A DNA stretch of 64,000 bases, taken from positions 496,001-560,000 of the forward strand of contig OX637621.1 in NCBI GenBank assembly GCA_951802195.1, written 5' to 3'. The position numbers and the translations under genes are program-made. The notes below the pieces were generated by a model that worked only from the letters and a program-made list of their open reading frames with translations, did no database searches and was not told where the DNA came from. The stretch's first letter is position 1; each line of letters opens with the position of its first letter. Below, one piece after another: positions 1 through 10,800 of the stretch. This stretch comes from Tausonia pullulans. Lineage: Eukaryota; Basidiomycota; Tremellomycetes; Cystofilobasidiales; Mrakiaceae.

Positions 1-65
1 CTCCTCCGCGCGCTTAGTTGCCCGGTCGGTTCAGCTACTGAACCAACATCCGCTCGGTTATACAG

Positions 66-1160
66 TGAACAAGTGGCTCGGACGGCAGTCGTACCTCGAC
101 GACTTGAGCTCGCTCGACGAGGAGCTCTACCGGGGTCTCATCAAGCTCAAGCAATATGACGGCGACTTTGACGACCTCGCGCTCACCTTCACGGTCACGG
201 TCGAGGGTGGGCCTTCCGTCTCTCCTTCGCCCGTACCACTGATATGTAGCTGACCAGACCATGCCGAACTCTCCTCAAGAGTTCGGAACGGCCTCGACCA
301 TCGAGCTCGTTCAAGGCGGGTCGCAGATCGCCGTGACAAAAGAGAATCGTTTGAGGTATATCGATCTCGTGGCAAACTTCAAGCTCAACATCCAACTCAA
401 GTCGCAGTGCGAAGCCTTTTTCATGGGTCTTGCCGACATCATCTCGGTTCGTCGTGGGCGGTCGCAACTGTGTCTTTGGCTTAATGCGCTTGGCTGACGT
501 CTCGCTCTCTCGCTTCCAGCCGAAGTGGATCCGAATGTTCAACTCGCGCGAGCTTCAGATGCTTGTCGGCGGTGTCGACACCGATGTAAGCCCATCGTCT
601 CAATGTAGGAGGACCCACCCACTCCACCTCGCTCACACACAACCGCATACGCACTCCAGATCGACATCGATGATCTTCGGGCCAACAGCGTGTGCGCGGG
701 TCTGTCAGAGCAGACTGAGCGCGCTTTCTGGTCTGTCGTCAAAGGGTTTACTCCGGAGCAGAGGCGGCAGCTCGTCAAGGTTCGTTTGCCACATTTCCTG
801 TTCTACTCACTCAAAGCAAGACACCTTCTCACTCGCTGTCTGTCCCACCAGTTCGTTACTTCGTGCCCTCGTCCGCCGATGCTGGGTTTCAAGGAGCTCG
901 GTGCGCGCTCTCTTTCTTCTCTTACATCGTTCGCCCTCCTTCTGACCTCGTTTGTATAACAGAGCCCCTCTTTTGCATCCGTGCCGGCGCCAACGACGTC
1001 ACCCGGCTTCCCTCGTCGGCGACATGCGTCAATTTGCTCAAACTGCCGCCCTACAAGGTGGGCACGAAGAACCCAGCGAATCATCTGAGGGCGGACAAGA
1101 GAGCTGACGAGACTTGATGAGCCCTTCTACAGGACGAGGCGACCCTTCGGAGCAAGCTCC
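66..1160 (+). CDS. HUL5: HECT E3 ubiquitin ligase Hul5/UBE3C, C-terminal HECT part (partial both ends)
   Basis: E3 ligase that accepts ubiquitin on a cysteine and, in yeast, works as a proteasome-associated chain-elongating factor. Exons read as 66-206, 280-446, 520-585, 660-779, 852-900, 963-1057 and 1133-1160, all phase-consistent. The joined product gives classic HECT C-lobe blocks: a YLDDLSSLDEELY start, then an LTFTV block, VQGGSQIAVT, PKWIRMFNSRELQML, FVTSCPRPPMLGFKEL, and the catalytic-cysteine region SSATCVNLLKLPPY in the exon ending at 1057. The FWSVVKGFT and LPSSATC blocks fit UBE3C/Hul5 better than UBE3A or Rsp5. The N-terminal part lies upstream of the window and the last roughly 25 residues fall in the 200-N gap. 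It converges with the GRX gene across that gap. Family assignment is firm; the exact orthologue is inferred. Confidence 0.92.
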
Positions 1161-1360
1161 NNNNNNNNNNNNNNNNNNNNNNNNNNNNNNNNNNNNNNNN
1201 NNNNNNNNNNNNNNNNNNNNNNNNNNNNNNNNNNNNNNNNNNNNNNNNNNNNNNNNNNNNNNNNNNNNNNNNNNNNNNNNNNNNNNNNNNNNNNNNNNNN
1301 NNNNNNNNNNNNNNNNNNNNNNNNNNNNNNNNNNNNNNNNNNNNNNNNNNNNNNNNNNNN
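1161..1360. other. Assembly gap (200 N)
   Basis: Exactly 200 N. It swallows the 3' ends of two convergent genes, HUL5 on the left and GRX3/4 on the right. The round number suggests a placeholder length, so the true distance is unknown. Confidence 0.98.
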
Positions 1361-2443
1361 CAATGATCTGAGGGTAGGCTGTGGGAAGAATAAGTCGACG
1401 TCCGTCAGGTTGCTGTCTGGCCTCTCTCTCTCTTCTCTCTCTCTCTTTCTCTCTCTTTGTGGCCCCGATTCCTCCTCCTCACTCACTCGGCCAGTCGTTG
1501 TACTTCTTGAGCCCCTCGCGAACCTCTGGCGAGCTGAAGATGTCGAACCACCCAAACTTGACGCCCTCGCCCCTGAGGATGCCGACGGTCTGGCGGGAGA
1601 AACCGCACTGGGGCGCATCCGGGTTGCCCTTCATGAAGAGCATGATCGGCGAGCGGTTCATGAGCGACTTGAGCTGGTCGTCGAGCGACTGCGGCGGTTG
1701 GGGCTGCTGCGAGGTCGTGGAGAGCGGGGCGGAGGCCGACGACGACGACGAGCCGGCGGGGGAGTACTGCTCGACGGCGGCGGTGAGGGCCGGGGCGACG
1801 GCTCCGGAGTATCGGGCAAGAAGGGTGTGGCCCTGGAGGGATGGGGGCAGGGCAAGGGCAAGGAGAGCAGGAAGAAGGAGGAGCCGTGGGTGGCGCCATT
1901 GTCAGATAGGGCGACAGGATGCGCGCGACGACAGGCGAGCGGACGAACGCGGAGGAGGAGGAACGTCGGGACGGCCTCGATGTCGAACGACTCAGAGATA
2001 TCGGGCTGTTCCTCGGCCTCGATGTTGAGGAAGAGCAGCTGGGGATGCTTCTCTGCCAGCGTCGAGACGACCTGTATGGAGGAAGGGGAGGTGGGGAGAG
2101 GTGGGGGTTGGACAAGCACGCATGAGCACAGAACGGCAGTTGGTTGGTCGGGCGACGCCTCCGATGTGAGTGGACGGAGGAGGCGCCGCCCTGCCGCAAC
2201 GCTCGAGATAGCAGCTGCAAGGCCAGAGACGCACAACGTTCATGCTCTTGCAGACATCGGCCCAGGGCGCCCAGAAGTTGAGGACTGAGACGCGGTTGAG
2301 GTTAGCCGAGAGAAGCTCCTTGAAGTGGTCCGGAGAGGTGACGGCGATGAGACTGATGAGGATGAATGTCCGACTGCATGATCAGAAGGTTGTTGGACAT
2401 TCATGCGGAGAAGGGCAGAGGCTGACTTGGACGGAGAGGACAT
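1361..2443 (-). CDS. GRX4: Monothiol glutaredoxin Grx3/Grx4 (PICOT) with thioredoxin-like domain, 3' end missing
   Basis: Cytosolic/nuclear CGFS glutaredoxin that binds an Fe-S cluster and regulates iron sensing. Exons from the 5' side: 2238-2352 (thioredoxin-like part with the NFWAPWADVCKSM motif), 1949-2071 (STLAEKHPQLLFLNIEAEE and EAVPTFLLLR), 1487-1832 (Ser/Pro linker, then LKSLMNRSPIMLFMKGNP and the active-site CGFS), and 1361-1378 (TYPQII), after which the gap begins. The start is uncertain: ATG at 2443-2441 reaches exon 2238-2352 through a short intron with a weak donor, giving a product beginning MSSP. The thioredoxin domain keeps only one cysteine in its active-site region (WADVC), as usual for PICOT proteins. 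A (CT)n-rich intron lies at 1379-1486. About 40 C-terminal residues are lost in the gap. Confidence 0.92.
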
Positions 2444-3071
2444 GGCTGGGCGGAACAGGGAAAGTGATGGTTGAAATGACGAAGCAAGTGGGGGTGGAGA
2501 CGAGAGGCGAGAGACCCGTCGGCCTCGCGTGCGGTCACCACGACGACGGCCATCTCTTGACGCATCCCCGAGCAGACCAGTCAAAGGGTCACTGGGGAAG
2601 ATGCATACTGCGAAGAGAGGAAGATGGATCAAAAGCACTTTCGGCCGGAAGAAGACGAGACTGGTCTTGTTACGCCCGCGCACTCGTTCGCTCACCGCCT
2701 GGTGGATTCACAATGCATACAAGAAAACTACAGAGAACTGCTACACGCGCTGGAACAATGGGGAAGAACCAAACCTCGCCTCCGTTCGTTTGCCCACGTC
2801 CAAGCCCTCCGACAACCAAATCAGCCCGCAAGCGCGCGAATCGACACTCGGTGCTTCCTTCGTTACTCCCATCTTCACTAGCCGTCCAGCAAGGCTGAGT
2901 TGCGAGCTCCACTTGAGGTCAGCGACTTGACAGATGCTTCCCACTGGCAGACGCGCCGATCGATCCCTCCCACATGGCTCAAGACCTCCAACCCATCCCC
3001 TCGTCTTCTCCTCCAATTTCTATCTCGTCCACCCTCATCTACGTCGACATCCCCTGGCGCCAGTGACGACA
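2444..3071. other. Intergenic, GRX4 upstream region and BUR6 3' side
   Basis: About 630 bp between two minus-strand genes. Open frames exist on both strands but none has family similarity, splice support or a sensible start. It should hold the GRX4 promoter; I see no distinct motif. Confidence 0.6.
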
Positions 3072-4111
3072 TCACTCGTCGTCCTCATCGTAGTCGTCCT
3101 CCTCCTCGGTCGCAGCCGTTGTGGCCTTCTTCTTGCGCGGCGCGCGGGGCTTCTTCTCCTTCTCCGAAGACTCAATAGGATCCGGGACAGACTGAAGCGA
3201 AGGCCAAAGTAAGCGTGTATGCAAGACAGGGGAAGAGTGAGCCAGAAGGAAGAGATCAGCGACGAACGGCGACGGTGTCGATGAGAAAGTCAAACATTGG
3301 GTTGGTCGTGACGGTGCGCTTGCTAGAGAGCAACGAGAAGAGTCAGCTTTTCACGAGTTCACAATATAGTGATACCGATCATCTGTTGAAAGAATGGCAG
3401 GCGGTATTGAGGGGAGCATCTGGTTCCCTACTACTCCTGATCACGTCGCGACGCGGAGCGTGAATACGTCTCCTTTCAGCCTAGCCTGCCTGCCCGCATC
3501 CAGTGCAACTAGCCACCTCAACACGGATGATCTCCTTCGATTCAGTCCAGTCCACGCCAGTCCAGTCCAGTCCAGTCCAGCACAGTCCAGAGAAGCGAGA
3601 AGAAGCCACCTTGAGACGGCGCGTCGACAGAAGAGGCTGCAAGGACGTACACATGGTAAGCCGTGAGCTTCTTGCCTCCTGCCGTCCGCGTCTCCTTGAC
3701 GGACTCCTCGACAAGCGAGGCCATGAACAGCTCGAGAGCCTTGGCTGAGAGGGTTTCCGATCCACGAAAAAGAGCAAGTGTGCGAGTCAGTCATCCTGAA
3801 ACGCGTCTTGAGGTAGGCGAGGTAGTCAGGGTGGTTGTAACACGAACAGACGAGGACGGGCGTAGCCGTTGCAATTTTGCCAACGTCATCGTCCATCTGC
3901 ATGATCTTCTTGATCCGAGCCTGATGAAATGGGAGAATGAATCAGACGAGCACCAAAGACGGCGCCGCCAGGACGCGACGCGAGTAGCAGGCGAGGACGC
4001 ACGACGGGGAACTGATCCAGCGTGTGTAAGAGGCATGTCAGTGGGATGAGAAGTAGTAGCCCATGACGAGGATGCGTCAGAACAGACTTTGGTGGCCTTA
4101 GTTTTCTTCAT
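3072..4111 (-). CDS. BUR6: Negative cofactor 2 alpha (DRAP1/Bur6), histone-fold transcription regulator
   Basis: NC2-alpha pairs with NC2-beta through a histone fold and binds TBP-DNA to repress or tune RNA polymerase II initiation in the nucleus. Exons: 4088-4111 (MKKTKATK), 4003-4011 (a 9-nt microexon encoding F-P-V), 3848-3920 (ARIKKIMQMDDDVGKIA), 3651-3744 (SKALELFMASLVEESVKE), 3268-3322 (KRTVTTNPMFDFLIDTVA) and 3072-3191 (basic then acidic tail ending in DDYDEDDE). Joined, they give the diagnostic FPVARIKKIMQ entry to the fold and a protein of about 124 residues, compact for the family. The intron at 3323-3650 is 328 nt, far longer than its neighbours, and holds a pentamer repeat. A CENP-S/NF-YC-type histone-fold protein is the nearest alternative, but the sequence matches DRAP1/Bur6. 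Confidence 0.92.
3543..3590. repeat. Pentamer tandem repeat (GTCCA)n inside a BUR6 intron
   Basis: Roughly nine near-perfect GTCCA units interrupted by ACGCC and ACACA variants. It sits within the unusually long intron 3323-3650 of BUR6. Confidence 0.85.
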
Positions 4112-4650
4112 CGCGAACAAGGAGTGAGAGAGTGTTGATGGGCGTCGTCAAAGGAAACTACCGTGTCGACGCGCCCCAACCAGCAGGCGCGACAGTTCTC
4201 CTTGGAGACGGGATCATAGTCTGCTTGCTCGCTTTTGATGCATGGGTTGGGAAGGCTGTTAACAAATATTGTTTGATCATCGAAGAAGACAAAAAAAGAC
4301 ATAGAGCATTGAAGACAGTCCCTGGACCGGGTGTGGGGGGGGGGGGGGGGGGGGGGAATCAAGCGAAATTATACGAGAGCGGAATAGCGGCGAGACAGAA
4401 ACGAAACGGAGAGAGAAGCGCAAATTACTGGAAAGTTGACGTCATGATAAGTAGAAAGTTGAGCTACAGGCGATGATGGAGATGCAAGATGGATGGGAGG
4501 GATAGAAGGTGTGCGAAACAGTGTTCGATGTTGAAGAGGGTGGGTGACGAGAGAGGGTGAGATGATACAACCCCGAGAGAGACATGAAAGAGTCGAAGAG
4601 GGAGAGAAGGAGGAAAAGCGAGGAAGCGGGAGAAATGTGAAGGAGTCAGG
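4112..4650. other. Intergenic with G homopolymer, BUR6 promoter side
   Basis: About 540 bp between the BUR6 start and the PKH stop, both on minus. It contains a run of about 24 G at 4335-4358. A minus-strand frame at about 4165-4260 looks protein-like (SKENCRACWLGRVDT) but joins to nothing and is not called. Confidence 0.6.
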
Positions 4651-7600
4651 TCACTCCTGGACACGTCGAAGCTCCTCGAGCCACCGGTTCCGGAGGACCT
4701 CATCCTCGCACTGGAACACCAATGTCGTCTGCGTCGTTTGAACGGAGAACGCTTTGGTGCCCTTCTCCTTCACGCTCTTCAAGACGTTCCCACCCCCAGC
4801 AGCGATGCTCGGGGCAGCGCTGAATCCGAGACCAGCGGTTCCAACCCCACCAGAAACCCGAGCCGCACCGCCAGCTGATCCAGCCCGGACGACGAGGCAT
4901 TCGCTTTTGACCTTGAGCGTCCCCTTAGATGGGTCGAGCTTGACACAAAGCAGGCGCGGAAAGTCGGTGAGGACGAGAAGCCGCTCGCGGGCGCGGGAGC
5001 CGAGGTTGAGCGATTTCGCAAAGGAAGATGCCGCGGAGGATGGGAGAATGACGGGCGAAGAAAAGAGGGGGGTTTCGTCGGGTAGAAGGGGAAGGCTCCT
5101 GTGGAGATAGAGTGGAAACGAGTTGGCGTTAGAAGAAAAAAAACAGATGAGTGAGGGTGGAGACGACGAACCTCTGATCTCGGCCGGGGGGGACGGGCGA
5201 CGCCCACGTCTCCGACGCCTGCCTCGAGTCCATCGGCGGCGGTTGCGCTCGGACAGGGGTGTTGTTCTTCCCCCTTCCCTCGTCGCTACTGCTCCCGCCT
5301 CCGCCTCCGTTGGCGCCTCCACCTGCCCCACTCCACGGTTGACCAGAACCAAAGCCGCTAATGGGTGTCATCAGCGTCCCCGGCTCGGTAGAGGCAATGC
5401 TTGTTGACCCAGAGCTCGCTGACCCCGGCCCGTTGCCGTGATTCGCGCGAGACGAACCACCACCGCCAAGCGTGCTGTTCCACCGGCCACGAGGCGGCGG
5501 GTCAAAGTGCTCGAACCCGTCGTCGTCCGAGAATGCCGGGCCACCGTGATCTGGGCCCTGCGTCGCCAATGGCGTAAGCCCGTCCTCGTCGTCGTCGTCG
5601 TCATCGGCCCGTGCGTCGTCCTCATCTTCCTCCTCGACGACGTTGCTGCTCCCTCGGCGCTTTGCCTGGGGCCTGGAAGCCGCCGCCGCTGGCGAAGACG
5701 TAGGGTACGGATCCATCTCATCCTCAGAGTCGTCCTCACCGTCGGCCTCCGGGATGCCAAAGCCGAGTCCGGCGAACCAGTCCTCGCGGTGGGGCTCTGG
5801 GGGTGGGACGAGACCAGACTCGCGTGGAGGGACAGGAGTGGACCAGAGCGAGGGGAAGTCGACACCTGCGAAGAATGGGTGCGCCTTAATATCGTTGATG
5901 CTCAGCCGCTCGACAGGGTCAATCCGCTGTCAGAGAAGTGCAAGGACATGTCAGTTTCAAAGCCGGAGTCTCCACAAAGAAAAAGAAAAAGAGCAACGCA
6001 CGAGGAGCTGTTCGATGAGATCACGCGCGAAGGAGTCAAAGCCTTCGGGGAAAGTGTAGTCGAGAGCCTTAATCTTTTGGAAAGTGAGATACTCGGTCCG
6101 GCCTCGGAAGGGCGGCGAGCCCGCGAGGAGTTGATAGATGATGCAGCCAATCGCCCAGACGTCAGAGCTACAAAGAGTCCTCTAGTCAGATATGAAGTGA
6201 CTTAAAAGGACAAGGCTAGAACTTACGCAGTCGATGTCGCCTCGTTGAGGAGGACCTCGGGGCTGACATACTCGGCCGTGCCGACAAACGACCGCTTAGG
6301 CGTGTTGGTCATGCTGTGGGACGAGACACGCTCGTTGGACTGGCCCGTAGACGACGACGACGATGACGACGGACCGATGGCAGCGGTGACCTTGCCATCG
6401 ACGAGCGGGAAGACCTTGGCGCTGCCAAAGTCGGCGATCTTGATGTGCCAGTCTGCGTCGAGGAGAATGTTTTCGGGCTTGAGGTCCCGGTGGAGGACTC
6501 CGCGGTCGTGCATCCACCCGACGGCATCAACAATCTCAGCCGCATAGTGCCGTGCCGGCGTGAGGGCGAGCGAACCAAGCTGGCGGATGAGGCCAAGGAT
6601 CTCGCCATTCGGAACGAGGTCGAGCGCGAAGTAGAGACTCGCTGAGTCCTGGAACGAGAACGCGAGCTTGACCGTCCCCGGATGGTTCAGCCTCGGCGTG
6701 GGCGCCCGCGCCAGTTGAGCGGTAAATTCCATGGGCATGGCCGTCCGTGACCTCGCCGGGCTTGCACGGACAGTCTTCATGCTGTCGGATGTCGGAAGTG
6801 TCGACGAGCCCGAGGCATCGCCATGGCCGCCGCCGCACTCACCGTCCCCGCCGCCCCGTCCGCTGTAGGTCCGCCGCGACTTCGGCCGGGTGGGCGTCTT
6901 AGACAGGTCTATTGTTGTCGGCGAAGACGTCGAACCCGCGGAACCCGAAGGTCGGTGGCTCGCCGGAGGCGCGTTCGAGAGCCGCTTGAGAGCCTCGACC
7001 TCGACCTGGGCGTATCGCTGCTTCTTGTGAGTGACGAGATGGGCCTTGTCAAGGATCTTGATCGCGAACGGGCGACCCGAAGCCAGATGAATGCCGCGAA
7101 GGACAACGCTGTAGCTACCGCGGCCGAGCTCCTCGCCAAACTTGAAGTCCTCCGGCACAGGCGGGCCTTTGAGAGGTGCAGCCGCTGCCGCTGATGTCGC
7201 CGCTGGAAGAGGCACCGAGGGCCCCCTGGCAGTTGCTGTGCTGCTGGTGCTTGCTCCACTCCCTCGTCGACCACTCTGGACGACGAAGCCCGTCGACTTA
7301 CCCCTCGGCGCCATGGGAGGCCACCGCCCCTCTGGCGGCGTTGGACTCGTCGACAATCCTGCAGCCTCCGCCGCAGCCGCTGCTGCCCTCGAAGCCGCAG
7401 CCGCTCCACGAGCGCTCGTCTCGGCGTTAAGAGCGTTGCGAATCTCGCGGAGCGAGGTCGCGCCCCAGACCTGTTCCGGCCGGGAGGCCATCGTCCTCGT
7501 CTCGATCGGAGGCGGCCGGATAGGTCGCGCGGGTATCGAGGCCGTCGACGACTGGGACGAAGTCGAGGCTGATCGGGAGGGCGTCGATGACGCGACCGAG

Positions 7601-7869
7601 GAGATGCTGTTGGAGTGCATCAGCCCGCCAGGCGAGGACGAGCCGGACGATCCGCCGGACGCTGAGCGGGAGCTGGGGGACCGCGAACTGTGGCCATTCA
7701 AGATACTTGTTCCTACTCCGCTCCCGCTGCTGCCGCTGCCGCCGCTGCTGTGATGATGTCCGCCTAGAGGATTTGTTGGGTTGATGGACGGCCGGAGATG
7801 TGACGCATGGGGCGAGGCCGAAAGCGGGGAGAGCGGCGTCGTCGAAGGCGGGGAGGGGACGGAGAGCAT
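4651..7869 (-). CDS. PKH1: PDK1-type protein kinase (Pkh1/Pkh2 orthologue) with C-terminal PH-like domain
   Basis: Master AGC-kinase kinase that phosphorylates activation loops of Pkc1-, Sch9- and Ypk-type kinases, linked in fungi to sphingolipid and cell-wall signalling. Exons 6227-7869, 6002-6167, 5172-5926 and 4651-5098 give 1003 residues. A low-complexity Ser/Ala/Gly N-terminus (1-238) is followed by the kinase: glycine loop GEELGRGSYSVV, Lys271 in AIKILDK, HRDLKPEN at 460, DFG at 480, and FVGTAEYVSPEVLL, typical of PDK1. Two insertions stand out: about 95 residues (299-393) between helix C and strand 4, and about 40 Ser-rich residues in the activation loop (490-526). A long acidic/Gly-rich linker leads to a PH-like domain in the last exon (LLVLTDFPRLLCVKLDP through NRWLEELRRVQE). 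The family is certain; Pkh1 versus Pkh2 is arbitrary because yeast paralogy does not apply. Confidence 0.95.
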
Positions 7870-10800
7870 CTTGACTAATGAAAAGAGAGAGTGGCAAGTA
7901 CGACGGTGCTTTTTCTAGAACGACGACGCACGGTCAGCAGCCATCGCCTAGGGGAAGGGAGACGGCACAAAGACAGGGAGTCGAGCGAGTGAGAGCCAAA
8001 GCTTCCTCATCGGGAAAGGGCGCGTCACTCTCAAGAGAGAGAGAGAAAGCCTGGGCCTGAGAGGATGGTTTGTTCACCCCTGAGTTCTCGACTCTGAGGT
8101 CCTAAGACGAAGGCGAACGAGGGTGGGTGGAAGGCGGAGGAAAGCAAGGCGAACGTGCCTCATTCTATGGAGGGCTCGCCGTGGGGACGAGACAGAACAA
8201 GGGAAATGGCGAAGAAGGACCATGGATAAATAACTCACATTTGCTTTCAGCCGTTAAGGACTGGTGGATGACGACAGACGCGTCAGGCTGGCTTGGGCTG
8301 TCGGCCGCGAACAGACGGGTGAAGGCGAAGGACGAGCGGCGAGAGAGAGGGCTCGCTCGTCGTGCCAACGGTGTGTAGTGAGTACGGAGAAGACCGGACG
8401 CCTGTTGAGTAAGAATGCCAGGGAGAGGAACGCGAAGATGAGGATGGAAGGATCCACGGGCGTGCAGAGTTGAATGCAGGGTCAGAAAGGCGTCTTCGAC
8501 ACGAGAGAAAGGTCGGTGTGGTCGGACGAGAGCCAGCAGTGACAGGCGGCTGAGGGAAGCGCGAGCAAGGAGCGGGGTGTTTGGCAACAAGGAGCCGAGG
8601 GAGACAGAGGGTTGTTCGTTCCTGCTGCAACAACGACGAGTCGACGACAGATGTCAAGACGGACGAGCGAGCGTTCAAGGAAAGCTTGCCCCCCCTGTCG
8701 CCGTACTTCTCCTCTCACTCGCCCGTCCCCGGCCCGCCCGCCTCCCCCCCCGCTGACCCCTCGCGGCCCCGGCCGCGCTCCTGGAAGGGGGTGGGCGTTG
8801 AGAGCCAGAGGCGCAAGACGACAAGCGTGTCCTGCCAGATGCAAGCTTGGTGGCGAGCGAAATAACGCTTGAGACGGGCAAGGAGCAAGGACTGACCTAT
8901 AAAGGCGTGTGGGGGACGGAGGGGAAAGATGCGGGCGAGCCAAGAAAGGCGGGCAGCCAGCTGAGAGAGGGTGTTGGGCGAGGGCGAACCTCAGTTTGGG
9001 GGTCCAGCGCGCTTGAGCCAAAGCGGCCCAAAGGCCCTGGGAGGCGGGGCTGGCCTTTGCTGTTTCTCCTCTTGTAGACCTTTCCGATCTCTCATGTCGC
9101 ACGCACGCTCGATGTCAGCCCGCCTTCGGGGCTCCCCTTCGACCGACCGACTCGAATGGTCCGGAGGGCGGGAGAACTACAGCTCCAGAGAAAATGAATA
9201 GATAAGTGGACAACACCCCGCAGTCCGCAGCCATCAAAGTACGCGCGCGCATCTCTCAGCTGGTTGTCCCTGGCGAGATGCACAACGCGGAAGAGTCATC
9301 TTGTTCTGGTACAGGGAGAAGGCCCGCCAGCCTCGGACGCAATGAGCGATGGTTCCAATGTTTGTGACAGGAATCCAACTGTCAACTGGAGTTGGTCGAC
9401 CGTCCATGCATCGAAGGGCGTTCCCTGCACTTTATACGATTCTGCATCTTGTCCTTCGTCAACGCTAAAGAAATGGACAGCGTGGAACGGATGTCATCAA
9501 TTTGTGCAAGCCCAGGGTTCTAATTGTAGAGCATACTTGGGTAATAATGGACATCGGCAGCTCGTCGAATCGATTGAGTAGTTGCACATGGGTAGGACAA
9601 GGCGATTTGTTGCCTTCATTATTAGTGTATCGCTGCGGACTCTCGGAGCTTTCCAATCATCATGATCGAGGTGCAAGAGTGGTTGCTTAGCACGAGAAAA
9701 GCTTTCTGTTGTTGGTAGAGAAATGACGGCAAACCTATCTCGACCCGCAGGACTCCAGTTTGCGATCGATCTCCCATTCCTAGCGTCGCCCTTCTCGCGC
9801 CTTCGCTGTGTTCCAGTCCCAACGCCCATATAGCTAGCACCTTCTCCGTCATCCCACTACCTTGAACCGTAGTCTCCTCATTTAAAAAACTACTCCCACT
9901 GGATGCTTAGCCGTTCAGCTTTCTCGCTATGCCTCTGTTGTACGTGTTAGTCGTCGTGGCTCACCGTTCAGCTTCGGGCAGTCTAGCTCGCTGTATCGAG
10001 TCTCAGAGTTCCATGTAATTAATCAACCAGACTTAAGGGAGGACCTCCTTCCAGTAACGGAGAACCGCACTTTCACCGCTTTGATTGACTCCTCGCCTCG
10101 AGAATGCACTCGGCATCGAGCTCGTATCCGGCGTGGCCCAGCTGTTTGTTCCTGCTTCTTCCGTATGATGCCAGAGAACTTCAGTTTACAAACTCGTCTC
10201 TACCTGGCCGCTGTGCCTGTCGACCTTCGTGCCGTCAAGGCGCGTTGCGCTGTGTCGCCCCATCTGCGAGTCCCAAGCAATGCAGTCAGTCCCTGTCGCT
10301 CCTTCTTTACCCGCCCCTTTCCCTCGTGGGCTGAAGAGGAAAGGACAAATAAGGCAACTCTATGTGGAGTGCGTCGAGCTCCCAACTCGCAATCTGTCAG
10401 CCAGATGGTGCTTCACCTGTCATCTGGCCAGGGTTGCGAGCGACGGACCCAAGGTCCATCACATTCAACCCTGACCTACTTCAGACGCTACCACCAGTCT
10501 GCAAAAGGTTGAAACGGTAGATGTATTCATCTGGACGCTCTATTCCACACTGCTTTTTCTTCTTCCTTTTGACAAGTCTGAGCCTTTCGCGGTGGATGTA
10601 TTCTGCTTTCGGTGAGGCTGGTTTGCGACCAACGTCCTTATGAGGAGTAAGATCTTCTGACTAGTCATGCTGAAAAGCGGAGGCAAGTGGGGAGGGATGA
10701 GAAGGGAGCCCACAGCCGGCGACTGTATGACGGTAGCGGGGCACGAGTAGAAGCAGGTAGACGAGATAACCGGGGAATTGAGCTTGTTTGTGGGTGAACT

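Noticed and set aside
4108-4362. Minus-strand frame containing SKENCRACWLGRVDT
   Set aside because: It looks protein-like but does not splice into BUR6, whose MKKTKATK-FPV-ARIKK start is complete, and I recognise no family.
8482-9102. 206-codon minus-strand frame upstream of PKH
   Set aside because: Pro/Leu/Ser/Arg-rich composition typical of random GC-rich DNA, with no domain or splice structure; it sits in the likely PKH leader.
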